64,000 nucleotides of DNA from Megalonaias nervosa (Eukaryota > Mollusca > Bivalvia > Unionida > Unionidae), in the NCBI GenBank assembly GCA_016617855.1, contig JAECUM010001157.1, positions 62,001 through 126,000 of the forward strand, read 5' to 3'. Under the pieces are notes generated by a model. The model saw only the letters and a program-made list of their open reading frames with translations, had not been told where the DNA came from and did not search any database. The translations under genes and the position numbers were made by a program. Positions 1 to 11,821 of the stretch are shown here, in pieces (position 1 is the stretch's first letter; each line of letters begins with the position of its first letter).

Positions 1-2000
1 ACCATAAAGGTTCCACAGAACACATTGTTTCATCTATCTGGCTTCAGCCTAATGCCTTTGGGTTATTTACTATAAGTGAGTTCCCATTTTCATGCCAAAT
101 TCACGTGTGTGCGTGTGCATGTGCATGTATTTTTATTCATGAATATATACTTTTATTAAGGGGGTGCTAAAAAGAGTTTCAAATTTAAGACCCAGGGGCA
201 AGTCACCAGTGGGAGACCCAGGGGCAAGAGCCAGCTGTATATGTTACCTGGTCTTTTCTTGCTAGTAAAATGTATATAGGACTATACGGTAGGACTCTAA
301 ATGGTTTCCAAGTTATGATCCTGGGGGCAGTGTTGATTCTGGGGTAAGGTGGGTGGAGGAAATAGACATGGGAACCTATGTTAACTTGCTAATTGCAGAA
401 ATGAATTCTCCATGTAATGCCAGTTGGTATATATCCTTTATGGGTGGGGCTATGGACAGTTTCTAAAGTTATAACCCTGGGGTCAGTCCCCATAAGGCAG
501 GGAGAGAGGCTGGGCCAAATGCTGGTAGCATAAATGACTTTTTCATACTGAAAAAATATGTATCTGATTGTAGAGTTGGGAGTGGGAACCTTAATGGATT
601 TGAAGATATAACCCAGGAAGTTCAACAGACATCAGGGCCCCAGCAGGTAAGGACAGACACTGGGGCAAAAATGTTTTAAATATAAGTTAACAGTCTACTA
701 CTAAATGTATGAACCACTGAAAGCATGCAGTGGACTTTGTCAAAATATGCAGAAACTACAGGCAATCTTTGACCTTTTCCCACCCAACCCCAAGTGTGGT
801 GGTATTCACTTGGATGACAGCCATGTCTTGTCTTTGCAAAATACCATATAATAAGTGTATTTTGTGAAGAAAAAAATTGGAACACCAATTAAAAAAACCA
901 CAGACATGGAAGCAGTAGCTATTTATCTCTGCTAGTTTTCTTGCATGAACAGCTCTGATTTCTTCAAACACTTACCAACTGTTGCACTTGGCAGACACAT
1001 AAAGTAACTTCCCATGCTTGTGACTTTCAATGGCAGTCTTTGGAAATGCTAGCATTTCTTGATTTCTCAGGATGTTGGTATACTGTGCACTGACTGAACA
1101 TAAATGCACCAGTTAAATAATATAATTTATATGCATACATTATTAAATATCAACAGGCACCTAATAATATGATTTGTTTCATTTTCTTTCCAGCATTGTA
1201 GTCTTTCATGCCAAATTTAGATTAACTATGTGATAAAATTTGATTGCACCACTTTATGCTGCTTTTCAGATGAAGTCATTTCATGCTGCACATTTTTATG
1301 CATTGTAGAACACAAAGTGTATCCTTGTCAGTGACTGAATTTTTTGTGCTAAAACATAATAAAATTGTCAGCTGATTGTTTGACCTCTAATTCAATCTCT
1401 TATGTATTTCTTTCTATCTATAAACTACTAATCAGGATCAAGTTAAAATTGTAAAATAATTCTTATTCTGGCAGTAATAATTAACAACCAGATTGGTTTA
1501 CATACACCATGTAACAAATATCCCTGAAAATTCAGTTCAATGTTGCTGCCTGTTGAAGGGTTGGAATAGAACACTTTCTGCAAATATAACTCTGCACTAT
1601 ACTTATATCAGATAATTTATCTGACACTCTATGTAAGTTTGCCAATTACAAGTATATACAGATCAAAATAAAGACTGTCCGACATTTACAACTTTGCATT
1701 ATATGGAGGCAAGGTACCAAAGGAGAAAATTCACTGGGAACTTTTAGATGCTTATTGTCTCTCTTGTTTGGCAATAGCATCTGTTTTTTGAAATCTTGCA
1801 GTAAACTTTTCCATTATTTTACTTGTTTAATTTCAAATGACCATCTTCCAGTGGAACAGGAGATGGGATTGATGATCTACTGGCTGAAAAGAATTTCCAG
1901 GAATTGAATACCATTTCTTCCTTTTAAATGCCATCTTCCAATGAAAAAAATGCCATTGCATAAATGGTGTGCCTATATATTAAATATATTAATCCGTGCT
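1..2000. other. Intergenic AT-rich DNA with degenerate repeats
   Basis: No coding exon is supported. Bases 160-640 hold a few diverged copies of a dispersed repeat around 'acccaggggcaag', 'atgatcctgggggcag' and 'ataaccctggggtcag'. The rest is unstructured AT-rich sequence. Confidence 0.4.
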
Positions 2001-2008
2001 TATATACG

Positions 2009-2232
2009 GCACCGATGGTCAAGTGGTCAAAGGCACTAGTCTTTACACATCACTTACACATGTTATATCTGTCTGCATAAGTTCACAGTGGATATGTGAG
2101 AAAGCTTGTCAGTAGCTTACTTTGGATTGGTGGTTCTTTATGGGGTCTTCTCTCATTCTTCTGGTAACAAATATACAGGCCGCCATGTACTGCCATGTGC
2201 TGAAAAATGGCCTTAAGCCCCACAAAAACAAG
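2009..2232 (+). mobile_element. tRNA-derived SINE, degenerate copy
   Basis: Same family as the well-preserved copy at 47611-47867. It shows a diverged A-box region (accgatggtcaagtggtcaaa), 'gtggatatgtgagaaagctt', 'ggccgccatgta', 'gtgctgaaaaatggc' and the tail 'taagccccacaaaaaca'. The B-box is damaged. Confidence 0.75.
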
Positions 2233-4128
2233 CACCAACCCTCCAAAAAATATACACACCTCACTATAAAGCACTTCATAATAACCCAGTTCCTTTTGTA
2301 ACGAAGTTATGGTCAAGGATCTCATTTTAGCATGGAGTGGTAAAATGATATATATTTCATTTTATGGAGACATCACCTTTAAGTTGGTATACTCTGCAGA
2401 CAGCATTAGAGCGCACAATGCAGGTCTTTTAACTCAACATTTACAAGCTGTAGAATCACTCTTGCGCTCTAGACATGTCTGTAGTATGAAGTTACTAAAA
2501 AAACTTTGCAGCTATACAATATAGGAAAAAATATAGCACAGTGAGCTTTTGTGCAAATTTACTAATATCAGCATATTCTGAATGTAAAAATGTTGCTTTA
2601 AATTTAAGTACATTGTCACAAATCAATTTGCAAGGACTGAATGCTAATTCATGGTGTCATATGGATTTGACCTTTATGCATGTATTTACAGTACCAACTG
2701 TTTCTTTATAACTTCTTAATATAAATTATGTACATCATGATGAAAAAAGTTGCAACTTAGCACTGACAATGACAGACTATGAGGTAGGGAATGATTATTA
2801 TGCCAACTTTCCTTAGAAATGACATGCAAAATTACATGTGAAAAATCTCCACATGATTTGCAAGAAAAAAGAAAACAAACATTATGGGACAAACATAAAT
2901 CTCAGTGAAAGGACTAGACCTTTAAAACTACATGCGGGATGAAATGCACAGAAAACTGGCATGAACAACACAAATGGCCTCAAATTATTTAGAAATGGAA
3001 ATCCAGCATGCCAGAGCATTGGCAAGATCATATCACACTTCTAGACCATAATCCAAAAAAATAGAAATAAAAAAATAAAAAAGAATTCCAAGAGGGACAA
3101 TGAAATATTGTAGAATCCACAGTAATCCATATTTCCACAGCAGGGATACAAAAAAAATTCTGACATATAATAATATTTAAAAAAATCCTCAATCTCTTCT
3201 CAGCAAAAAAAAAAAAAAAAGCAAAGCATTTCATCACACATACTATGTCTATATTCATGTAATTTAATGAAGCAGAAATACAAAGAGTAAATACTTAACA
3301 AAATGGTACCTGTCCTAGGATAATAATTTTATTAACATAGCTACAAAATGCTTAGATACACGACAATCCATAAACATTTTCAAACACACAAAAACTTTTT
3401 CATACTAGTAATAATAATACATCAATATTCACAAAATTCAGTCTCTTTATTTTCCTGTGCATTATTAAATCTGAAAATAATTTATACCAATTTTAAAGGA
3501 AAAATGTCAAAAGATGTAACTCAGAAAAAACCTTCAAAGTATCTAGCCATATTAAGGTTTATAAATGTTGACAGTTTTCATGTAAATTTGAGATTTTCTC
3601 ATCCACACTCGAGGCCTGGGATAAAACTGATCTGCATATATTTACATTAAAAAAAAAAGACTCCCTAATAAAAAAAAAAAACCTCAGTTCTCTGCAACTC
3701 AATTATGAAATTATATGCACTGGAATGTCAAATCTATGAACTCCAATGATCACATAAAATTGAACATATATATATTTTAATGAAAAATGTAAAAATCTTA
3801 AAAAAAGGAAAAAAATTGGTTAAGTCTTTTCCTTCACAAGACACATGTAACAGAAATTCCCTGATTTAACTTCCCATATTTTCAACATTTTATTTTCTAC
3901 AGCAAATTAACAGTCTGAATCATTGGCAACAAAATTCAGTACAAACACTTCAATATCACTCGAGTCAATAATTTATTCCAGTCGCATTTTATATCCTTTC
4001 TCACCAACAGTTTTGCTATAGAGCCAAAATTTCGGACTTATCACAAATTACGTATTCTTCATGTGGTTGCAGTATGACTTTCTTTCATCAACTTTTTGAC
4101 TGTTACAAGTCTGAAGAAAAGGATTCTC
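2233..4128. other. Downstream flank and probable 3' UTR of KMT2C/D
   Basis: AT-rich with several A runs (for example 3205-3221 and 3650-3680). No coding exon and no recognised element. The part nearest 4128 is presumably 3' UTR. Confidence 0.35.
3972..3977 (-). other. Candidate polyadenylation signal AATAAA
   Basis: AATAAA on the minus strand, about 150 nt after the KMT2C/D stop. The region is AT-rich and holds several other AATAAA hexamers further on, so the real 3' end is not settled by sequence alone. Confidence 0.2.
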
Positions 4129-4221
4129 TTAGTTCATCCACTTCCTGCAGTTGGGTGCTCCACAACAGCATGGTATCTTGTGTTGCTCATCCTCAAAGTC
4201 AAACTTATAGTCATATGTCAG
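4129..4221 (-). CDS. KMT2C/D: KMT2C/D exon 20 (SET end, post-SET, stop)
   Basis: 93 nt including the TAA stop (4129-4131), residues 2462-2491. Acceptor TTTCTTTAG. The peptide is [18 protein letters not shown] followed by [12 protein letters not shown]. It holds the catalytic Tyr region (YDYKF) and the post-SET zinc cysteines. The usual His between the first two post-SET cysteines is Cys here. The protein ends RKWMN, exactly as in vertebrate KMT2C/D. This exon has no long frame of its own and was found by looking for the missing SET end. Confidence 0.95.
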   Translation of the reverse strand: MTYDYKFDFEDEQHKIPCCCGAPNCRKWMN

Positions 4222-7200
4222 CTAAAGAAAAGGAACAAACATTAATAACTACTAGATTTCTTAAAAAGTTTACCAGAGTCTGTCCAAAGATTTATCTATA
4301 TGAGTTTCAAAGGAATCTGATTGGGGGCCAAAATCGGCCCTTATCAAACCTTGTCCATAGTAACTTGTTTCTTTTCAGATGATTTAATTTGATGTTTTAT
4401 GACACATTAAAAGAAGTGGGTCATTTAGTGCCAAAGCGATTGGAGTATACCTTGCCCAAGGACCCTTCATCGAATGGTAACTGGGCTAGGGTCCATTATT
4501 TAGAGGGAAAAATCTGATTTACTGGGTAAACAGTTATTTTTTGATTTATCTTCAAACTAATGGGAATCAATTACAGTTATTAAGGGTTCGATTTCTGGCT
4601 TGGCCCAATAAACATTTCAATAAGGATGCATTTAACTGGGGCATATTTCTGGTCCCCAGGGACCCTACAAACAAATCTTTGATTTAACAGTGCACACAAC
4701 AGATGTACAGCAACAAAAATTATCTGTTTGTTTGACTTTTCATTGGAATAAATGTTAGGCTTTAGTCCACTTGAGAATGAAATATAGTGGAATGCATGTA
4801 GTATGCATGTGGTGTGCATGTAATATGCATATACAGTGGTTCCCCTCCTATACCACCACCCTTTCTGCACCAGGAAAGTGGCCATATAAAACAGGTGGCC
4901 TTTCCAGAGGGGGACTATATTTAAAAGATGTATGTGTATGTATGTATTAATAGCAAGAAATCTACATATAACTTCAAGGAGTTAATATTTTCATTTAAAA
5001 GCAGCATTAATTATTAAAATGTTCCTCTTGTCTTAAAAACAGACTTATTTCAAGGTAACATAAATTAATAGTTCTTATTCTTAGGCGTGAAAGGTGAGTT
5101 TGATATTGTTGGCATGTGCACTGCAAAACCATTCAAAAACATTATTTAAATCTTGGTACATTCATTTATTTAAAATAATTACCATTCCATTTTCTCCATT
5201 TTCCCACTGCTACAAAATATTCTTCTTATCTGTTATGATGTTGTTTGAGTCTTCCCAACATAAAATTTATTGGCAAATGAACTCTCCCCATTGTCATCAA
5301 GATGAATAACTTTTACTTTTCCTTCTGGAGTATTATTTCTCCATTTAGCTGATAACTATTAAAGTTTTGTAACAATTTTTTCCTATGTTGCTAATTGTAC
5401 AGTACTGCAGTTTAATTATGCAGACGAAGCCTGTGTAAACAAAATTCCTTGTTTATCAACAACATGATACATGTACTGTCAAGTGATATTACGGTCTTTG
5501 GTAATGTCTGGTATCCTGTTTTGTTCAAGGTTAATTTCTTTCTGTGTCTTAATCCACAAAATCTACAGTTAGCCGATGCTGACCATGTTATGATCTTGAC
5601 AATTATGTCTGGTTGTAATCATAAAAAAAAAAAAAAACGGTTTGTGAAGCCCAAAATTCTTTCCAAAAAATGCTGACCCAATTTCCTCTAAATGTCAGCA
5701 TTAATAATACTAACCTTAGTGGTAAATGTACTTCAGCCAACACTTCTTTGAGTAACGAAAATGTGACATCCAGAAACAGACATCAGGAAAGATAATCAGA
5801 TTACTTACATTACCAGTTTAATTAAATATTGGTTCTGAACACATATTAATAATAAAATGTGGCCACTCGTGAGGGTAAATTTAACAGTTTTGTACTAATA
5901 TGTTGTCTGCTGGTTGCATTAGAGGGGTGGCCATTCTTGAGGGGTACTTTTGAACACAAACTCATTGGTACAAAGGGATTCTGGCCATAAAAAGTGGGTG
6001 GCCGCTTGTTAGGTGGGCTGTTCATGAGGGGGACCACTGTAGTATGCATATAATATGCATAAGAGATACATAAGAGAAAACACTGTACATACTCATGTAT
6101 AATTAGAGTCCAACAGCAAACAGCATAGATCCTAATCTGCCATCTCATAATGCAACAGCAGACCAGGTTCTATATTGTTTACTGACTACTCCTAACAACT
6201 GCACAGACCAGATCTGCTGGTGCATTATGTGATAGCCGATCTGGGTCTATGCAGTTGGACCAGACTTGTAAGCAAGTATATAAAGAAAGGGGCACTACTT
6301 ATTTTGTGCATGGATGATATTCTAATGAATATTCCACTGACAATGGACAGATATCACTGTTATTAAACTCTATAGCTTTTAAGAAATCTTTAATCAAAGT
6401 ACTGCCACTACAGTCTTTTCTTGGCAGATATTGACCGATTTATCATCTCTATGCTGACTCATTGGAACAATATTAGTTGACTGAAAATTATGTCCATTTA
6501 CCAACGCTCACATAAATGAAACATATAATGGGACTGGCTTGTCCAATATTCAAATGTCAATACTAGACAGATTGACAAATGAACAAATGATACAGTCTTT
6601 CTCTAAGCAACATTCTATACAAGGTACAACAAAATTGACTGAGTGATTCTACCTCCTCTCCTTTTGGAATCCTTCTGCTGGTGATGATAATGATTTTACT
6701 CTCCTTTTCAAATGGGACCACCTCAGCCACACAATCAGGGTTGCAGGAATGGTTGATGTAACGTGCTGGTCCACCAGCCATGGTGGCATCAACAACGGTC
6801 TCATTGTCGATTCGGAACATGTACACCCCACGGTTCTGCAAGCAATAGCAGTCAAACTCATTTTACAACCTTGTAGTACAAGACTGAGCCAGACAAATGA
6901 AAACGGATGATCACCACAGTGCCAGGCTAATTCAGATACACAGTAAAACAAAAGACGTGACAGACATGGATCACACTACATACCTTAGCACTGTTTAATG
7001 ATACACGAGAAGGACATTGAGTCATAAGAGGACAGCAAAGCTCACATACATATACCATAAATATTTACTTAAAAGTCAATGTTTTTTAAAACTGAAAACT
7101 CAATTCATGCAGAGTAGGCATCGTCTTAAAAGCATATAATTTTTATTATTATTTTATGGGTAATGTTGGAAACTAGATATTTGCAGTACACAAAAAAAAC

Positions 7201-10200
7201 CCTGTCAATTCAAGTATTTCTGTGTTTTCATGCTACTATTCCCATTCAGTAATGAGTAAAAGGTATGCACTGTGTTTATCCGTTTCATGACAATACTGAG
7301 GACACTATACTTGCATCTACAATGTTGTTTTTGGCATTTTAATAATTTGCAAATATCATGGGTAAATTAATAATTGCAACAATATCAGGTGTCCTTCAAT
7401 GTTGTTTACCAGTGTGTTTACTAGCATGTATTATTGCTTCCATTTTTGTGCCAATCTTAATAATCTATATTTGTATTAATATTTGTGTTTTGCTGTATAA
7501 ATACTGATTGATGCAACAAACTTTTGATTTAATTTGTATTCTCCTTTTCTAAAAGTTTGATTTAACTCACAATTATATATTTCTAATGTGGCTCAAAAAG
7601 CTCTTTGCTTGAAAAGGCAGCAATCACTTCGTTTTCAAGTTGACAAACCTTTGATCAAGCCACAAATTTAATGCATGTACTTGCTCAGTGCCAAGTAGAG
7701 TTCTACAACTTCCAGCGAACGTTCAACTTTTATCCCTTGGCTTGTAAAGGCATCACTCTCTGTTTTCCCATGTAACAACCCTCTGATCATGCTATAAGTT
7801 TGAGAAACTTGCTCAATGCCAGGTAACAGGGGGTGGTTATTTTTAAACTTCCCATGTTCTTGGCATACATGTGTTCAGTTGCAAACTTTAATAGATTTCA
7901 TGGATTGTATGATCAAAATATTACTTACAGAGCCCAAGCTCAGTCTCTATATTAGCACCTGCATTAAAGGATTTATCATATAAATGGATTTAAAAAGTCG
8001 TGCACCCACATGTTATCTCCATTTCTAAAACCATACATGTCATGTTTTCTGGGGCCAAATCAGGGTGATCAGTGTTCACAAGCAGGGAGATTTTGTCAAA
8101 ATCAGGGAGATCAGCATAACAATAATTTTTGTCATAAACTTAAGCATGAAAGTGCACACTGAACCGAAAGTTAGGAAATTAGCAGCAATGAATAATAGTT
8201 ATTCAACTTTATTTTCTTATGCAATTCTCTTAATCTCATAAATTAATTTCAGAACCTTTTCAAGAATCACTGTCTGTGCTTCAAAAACTTGTGACACACT
8301 GATATGATGATTTCTCATTTGCACCATACTTTTCAAGGTCATTTTCCTCCTACTAGTAATGTTCAAATGTGTGTCGCAAGATGTGCAGTACATAAAGCTT
8401 TCTCTATTTTCACTCATTTAAATTCATCTAACCATGTACGGTTGAACTTGCAAACATAATTCTTTTTTCCCATGGCAAATTTTCCTTCAAATCCATTAGC
8501 CTACGTTTCAACATGGTACCAAAATTATTACATTTCCAAATAGATCAAACACTGTTTTATACTTGTCAGGTTGCCTACAAGCTGTCATACTCGACACATT
8601 ACTCAATACTGAAATACTGATGAGTAAAACAACTTACGTATGTATAATAAATGAATCAGCGCATGTTACGAGCAATGATGTGATTAGTTGTTAGGTCGAT
8701 ATCACTTGACTGATGGATTACAATAGTCATAAAAGTCTATTGGATGTTGTTTAAGCTGAAAATACCTATACTTGGCAGATTTTTTATTTCCGGGAGTTTT
8801 TGTTGGGAAATTAGTAGATCAAATGATGGGGTCTAAAATCAAAAGACTACCGGGCAATCCGGGAGAAATGGCATCTATGACCGGGCAATCCGGGAGACTT
8901 GGCATCTATGACCGGGCAATCCGGGAGACTTGGCATCTATGACCGGGCAATCCGGGAGACTTGGCATCTATGACCGGGCAATCCGGGAGTCTTGGCATCT
9001 ATGCTAAAACTGTTGAATGCTGGGCAGCTATATCTGCTCTTGTTAGACTTAGAACTGATTTGACTGGGTAGTTAACATTCCAGTATGCTTCTTCTGGACT
9101 GTTTAAACACTGTAGAATGCAATATTCCTCATGATGCATTTACCTACCAAGTTATATGTTGTCTAAAAAACTGAGTTAAACATTAAGGTCAACCTACCTG
9201 CTGTTCATACAATTTCTCTCGTCTGTTGGCAACTTCATTTCTGATAAGATCACCGATGTACTCAATCACCATGGTGTGCATCTCGAGATCTCGTGCTGCA
9301 AACAACCCCAGCCCCTGCAATACAATATGATAGTACAAGGTAAATAACAGCCTCAGCCCCTGCAATACAATACAACAGTACAAGGCAAATAACTGACCCA
9401 GCCCCTGCAATACAACAGTACAATGTAATAAACAGCCCCAACCTCTGCAACACAATACAACAGTACAATGTAATAACAGCCCCAACCTCTGCAATACAAT
9501 ATGAGAGTACAAAGTAAATAATTGACCCTGCCCCAGCAATACAACAGTGCATGGTAAATAATAGCCCAGCACATGCAATACAATATGACAGTACAAGTCA
9601 ATTAACAGCCCCAGTCCCTGCAATGCAATACAACAGTACAAGGCAAATAACAGCCCCAGCCACTGCAAATACATTATGACAGTACAAGGCAAATAACAGC
9701 CCCAGCCACTGCAAATACATTATGACAGTACAAGGCAAATAACAGCCCCAGCCACTGCAAATACATTATGACAGTACAAGGCAAATAACAGCCCCAGCCC
9801 CTGCAATACAACACAACAGTACAAGGCAAATAACAGCCCCAGCCACTGCAAATACATTATGACAATACAAGGCAAATAATAGCCCCAGCCCCTGCAAACA
9901 CAATACGACAGTACAAGGCAAATAACAGCCCCAGCCCCTGCAATACAATACAACAGTACAACACAAGTAACAGCCTCAGCCACTGCAAATACAATACAAC
10001 AGTACAAGGCAAATAACAGCCCCATCCCCTGCAATGCAATACAAAAACACAAGGTAAATAACAGCCCCAGCCAATACAATATGACAGAACAAGACAAATA
10101 ACAGCCCCAGCAAATACAATACGACAGTACAAGGCAAATAACAGCCCCAGCCACCACAAATACAATATAACAGTACAAGGCAAATAACAGCCCCAGCCAC

Positions 10201-10672
10201 CGCAAATACAATATAACAGTACAAGGCAAATAACAGGTACAGCCCCTACAAATACAATACGACAGTACAAGGCAAAATAACAGCCTCAGCCCCTGCAAAT
10301 ACAATACGACAGTACAAGGCATATAACAGCCCCAGCCCCTGCAATACAATATGACAGTACAAGGTAAATAACAGCCTCACAACAACAGCAACTACTGACA
10401 GCTCATTTGAAAATTTCCTTAAAGAAAACATTTCGAGACTATGACACTTGACTAACCTGGATTCTGGATCTGCCAAGGTAAACATTATTCCTCCACTCTG
10501 TTTTCAGCCTTCTGTACTGCTGGGATTTGGAGTGGACAAACTGTTTCATGTAGGGGGAGCTCAGGTCACCTGTAATACCTGTTACAGTGGAGGGAAGAGA
10601 TCTTGTGGTGCTACTGGACTGTAGTGTGTGGGGTCTGGAATGATTGAATAAGGTATATATATAAATAAATAT

Positions 10673-10723
<51 letters not shown>

Positions 10724-11781
10724 GTATATTGAGTTAAAGGTGCCTTTTTCTTTCTGATGAATTACTCATATTTTAAAAATTATACTGTCTCAAGGACACA
10801 ATCAGTCTGTTGATCTGTTATTTTCAATCTGTACCTATCTGAAACATTGTTACAAACTAATTCAGGTACCTTTTTAAGGATGATCAGTGACAGGGTACTT
10901 TTTTAAGGATGATCAATGACAGGGTACTTTTATAAGGATGATCAGTGACAGGGTACTTTTTTAAGGATGATCAGTGACAGGGTACTTTTTAAGGATGATC
11001 AGTGACAGGGTACTTTTTTAAGGATGATCAGTGACAGGGTACTTTTTTAAGGATGATCAGTGACAGAGTACTTTTTTAAGGATGATCAGTGACAGGGTAC
11101 TTTTTTAAGGATGATCAGTGACAGATACTTTTTCCTATACTTTTTGAAGTAACTAACCCTACATAGGGATCAATATTCAACTAAGAATAGCCCCCAAAAA
11201 TGCACGACTTTATACACATTTGTAAGTGTTTTTGGATTCCTTGTACACTACTTATGTACAGTTTAACAACAGTTAACTACTTTAACATTTCATAAGTGAT
11301 GATCCTTAAAATGGACGACTGCTGCTGCCTCCATCCTTGCTGCTTAAAGAGTTGCATCAATGTCTCATCATTTTCCGATGCAGGTAAGATACAAATTGAT
11401 CCAAAACACACTGAATACAATCGCCAGCTGTAAAACCAGAGATATCTGTTGAAAGTTTTTTTAGTGTCTTGATATCCATGAAACTAAATCCATCACCAAC
11501 GATTGCATTAAAAGGTCAGGATCCAAGGAAAACAGAGACCTTACAAAAACTCTATCCACATGAAACTGTTGGTATAATCTGCAATCTGAAAATATTTGTG
11601 ATTTTACAGATACTCAAAAACAATTTTCCTCACTTTCTGAAATGTGTCCTTAATTTAGGCTCTGTCCTGGCACATCCAGTTGGGTTAATGGTGAGAGGAA
11701 GCTCAATCATTTCAGCTCGTCCAAACTTGAATATATAATTCTTCAGCAAGTCAGTGCCTGGAAGCTGCAAGAAATAATAAC

Positions 11782-11821
<40 letters not shown>

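Noticed and set aside
756..1010. Possible exon of a neighbouring gene with a GTAAGT donor near 980
   Set aside because: The peptide is short and unrecognised, and no partner exon is found nearby.
9720..10485. Several long overlapping minus-strand open frames rich in LYC, GLL and VICLV
   Set aside because: They are readings of the 45/46-bp array in different frames, not genes. The frame is open only because the unit lacks stops.
8849..11128. Regular repeats as CRISPR arrays
   Set aside because: Units are directly adjacent with no unique spacers, and the host is an animal.
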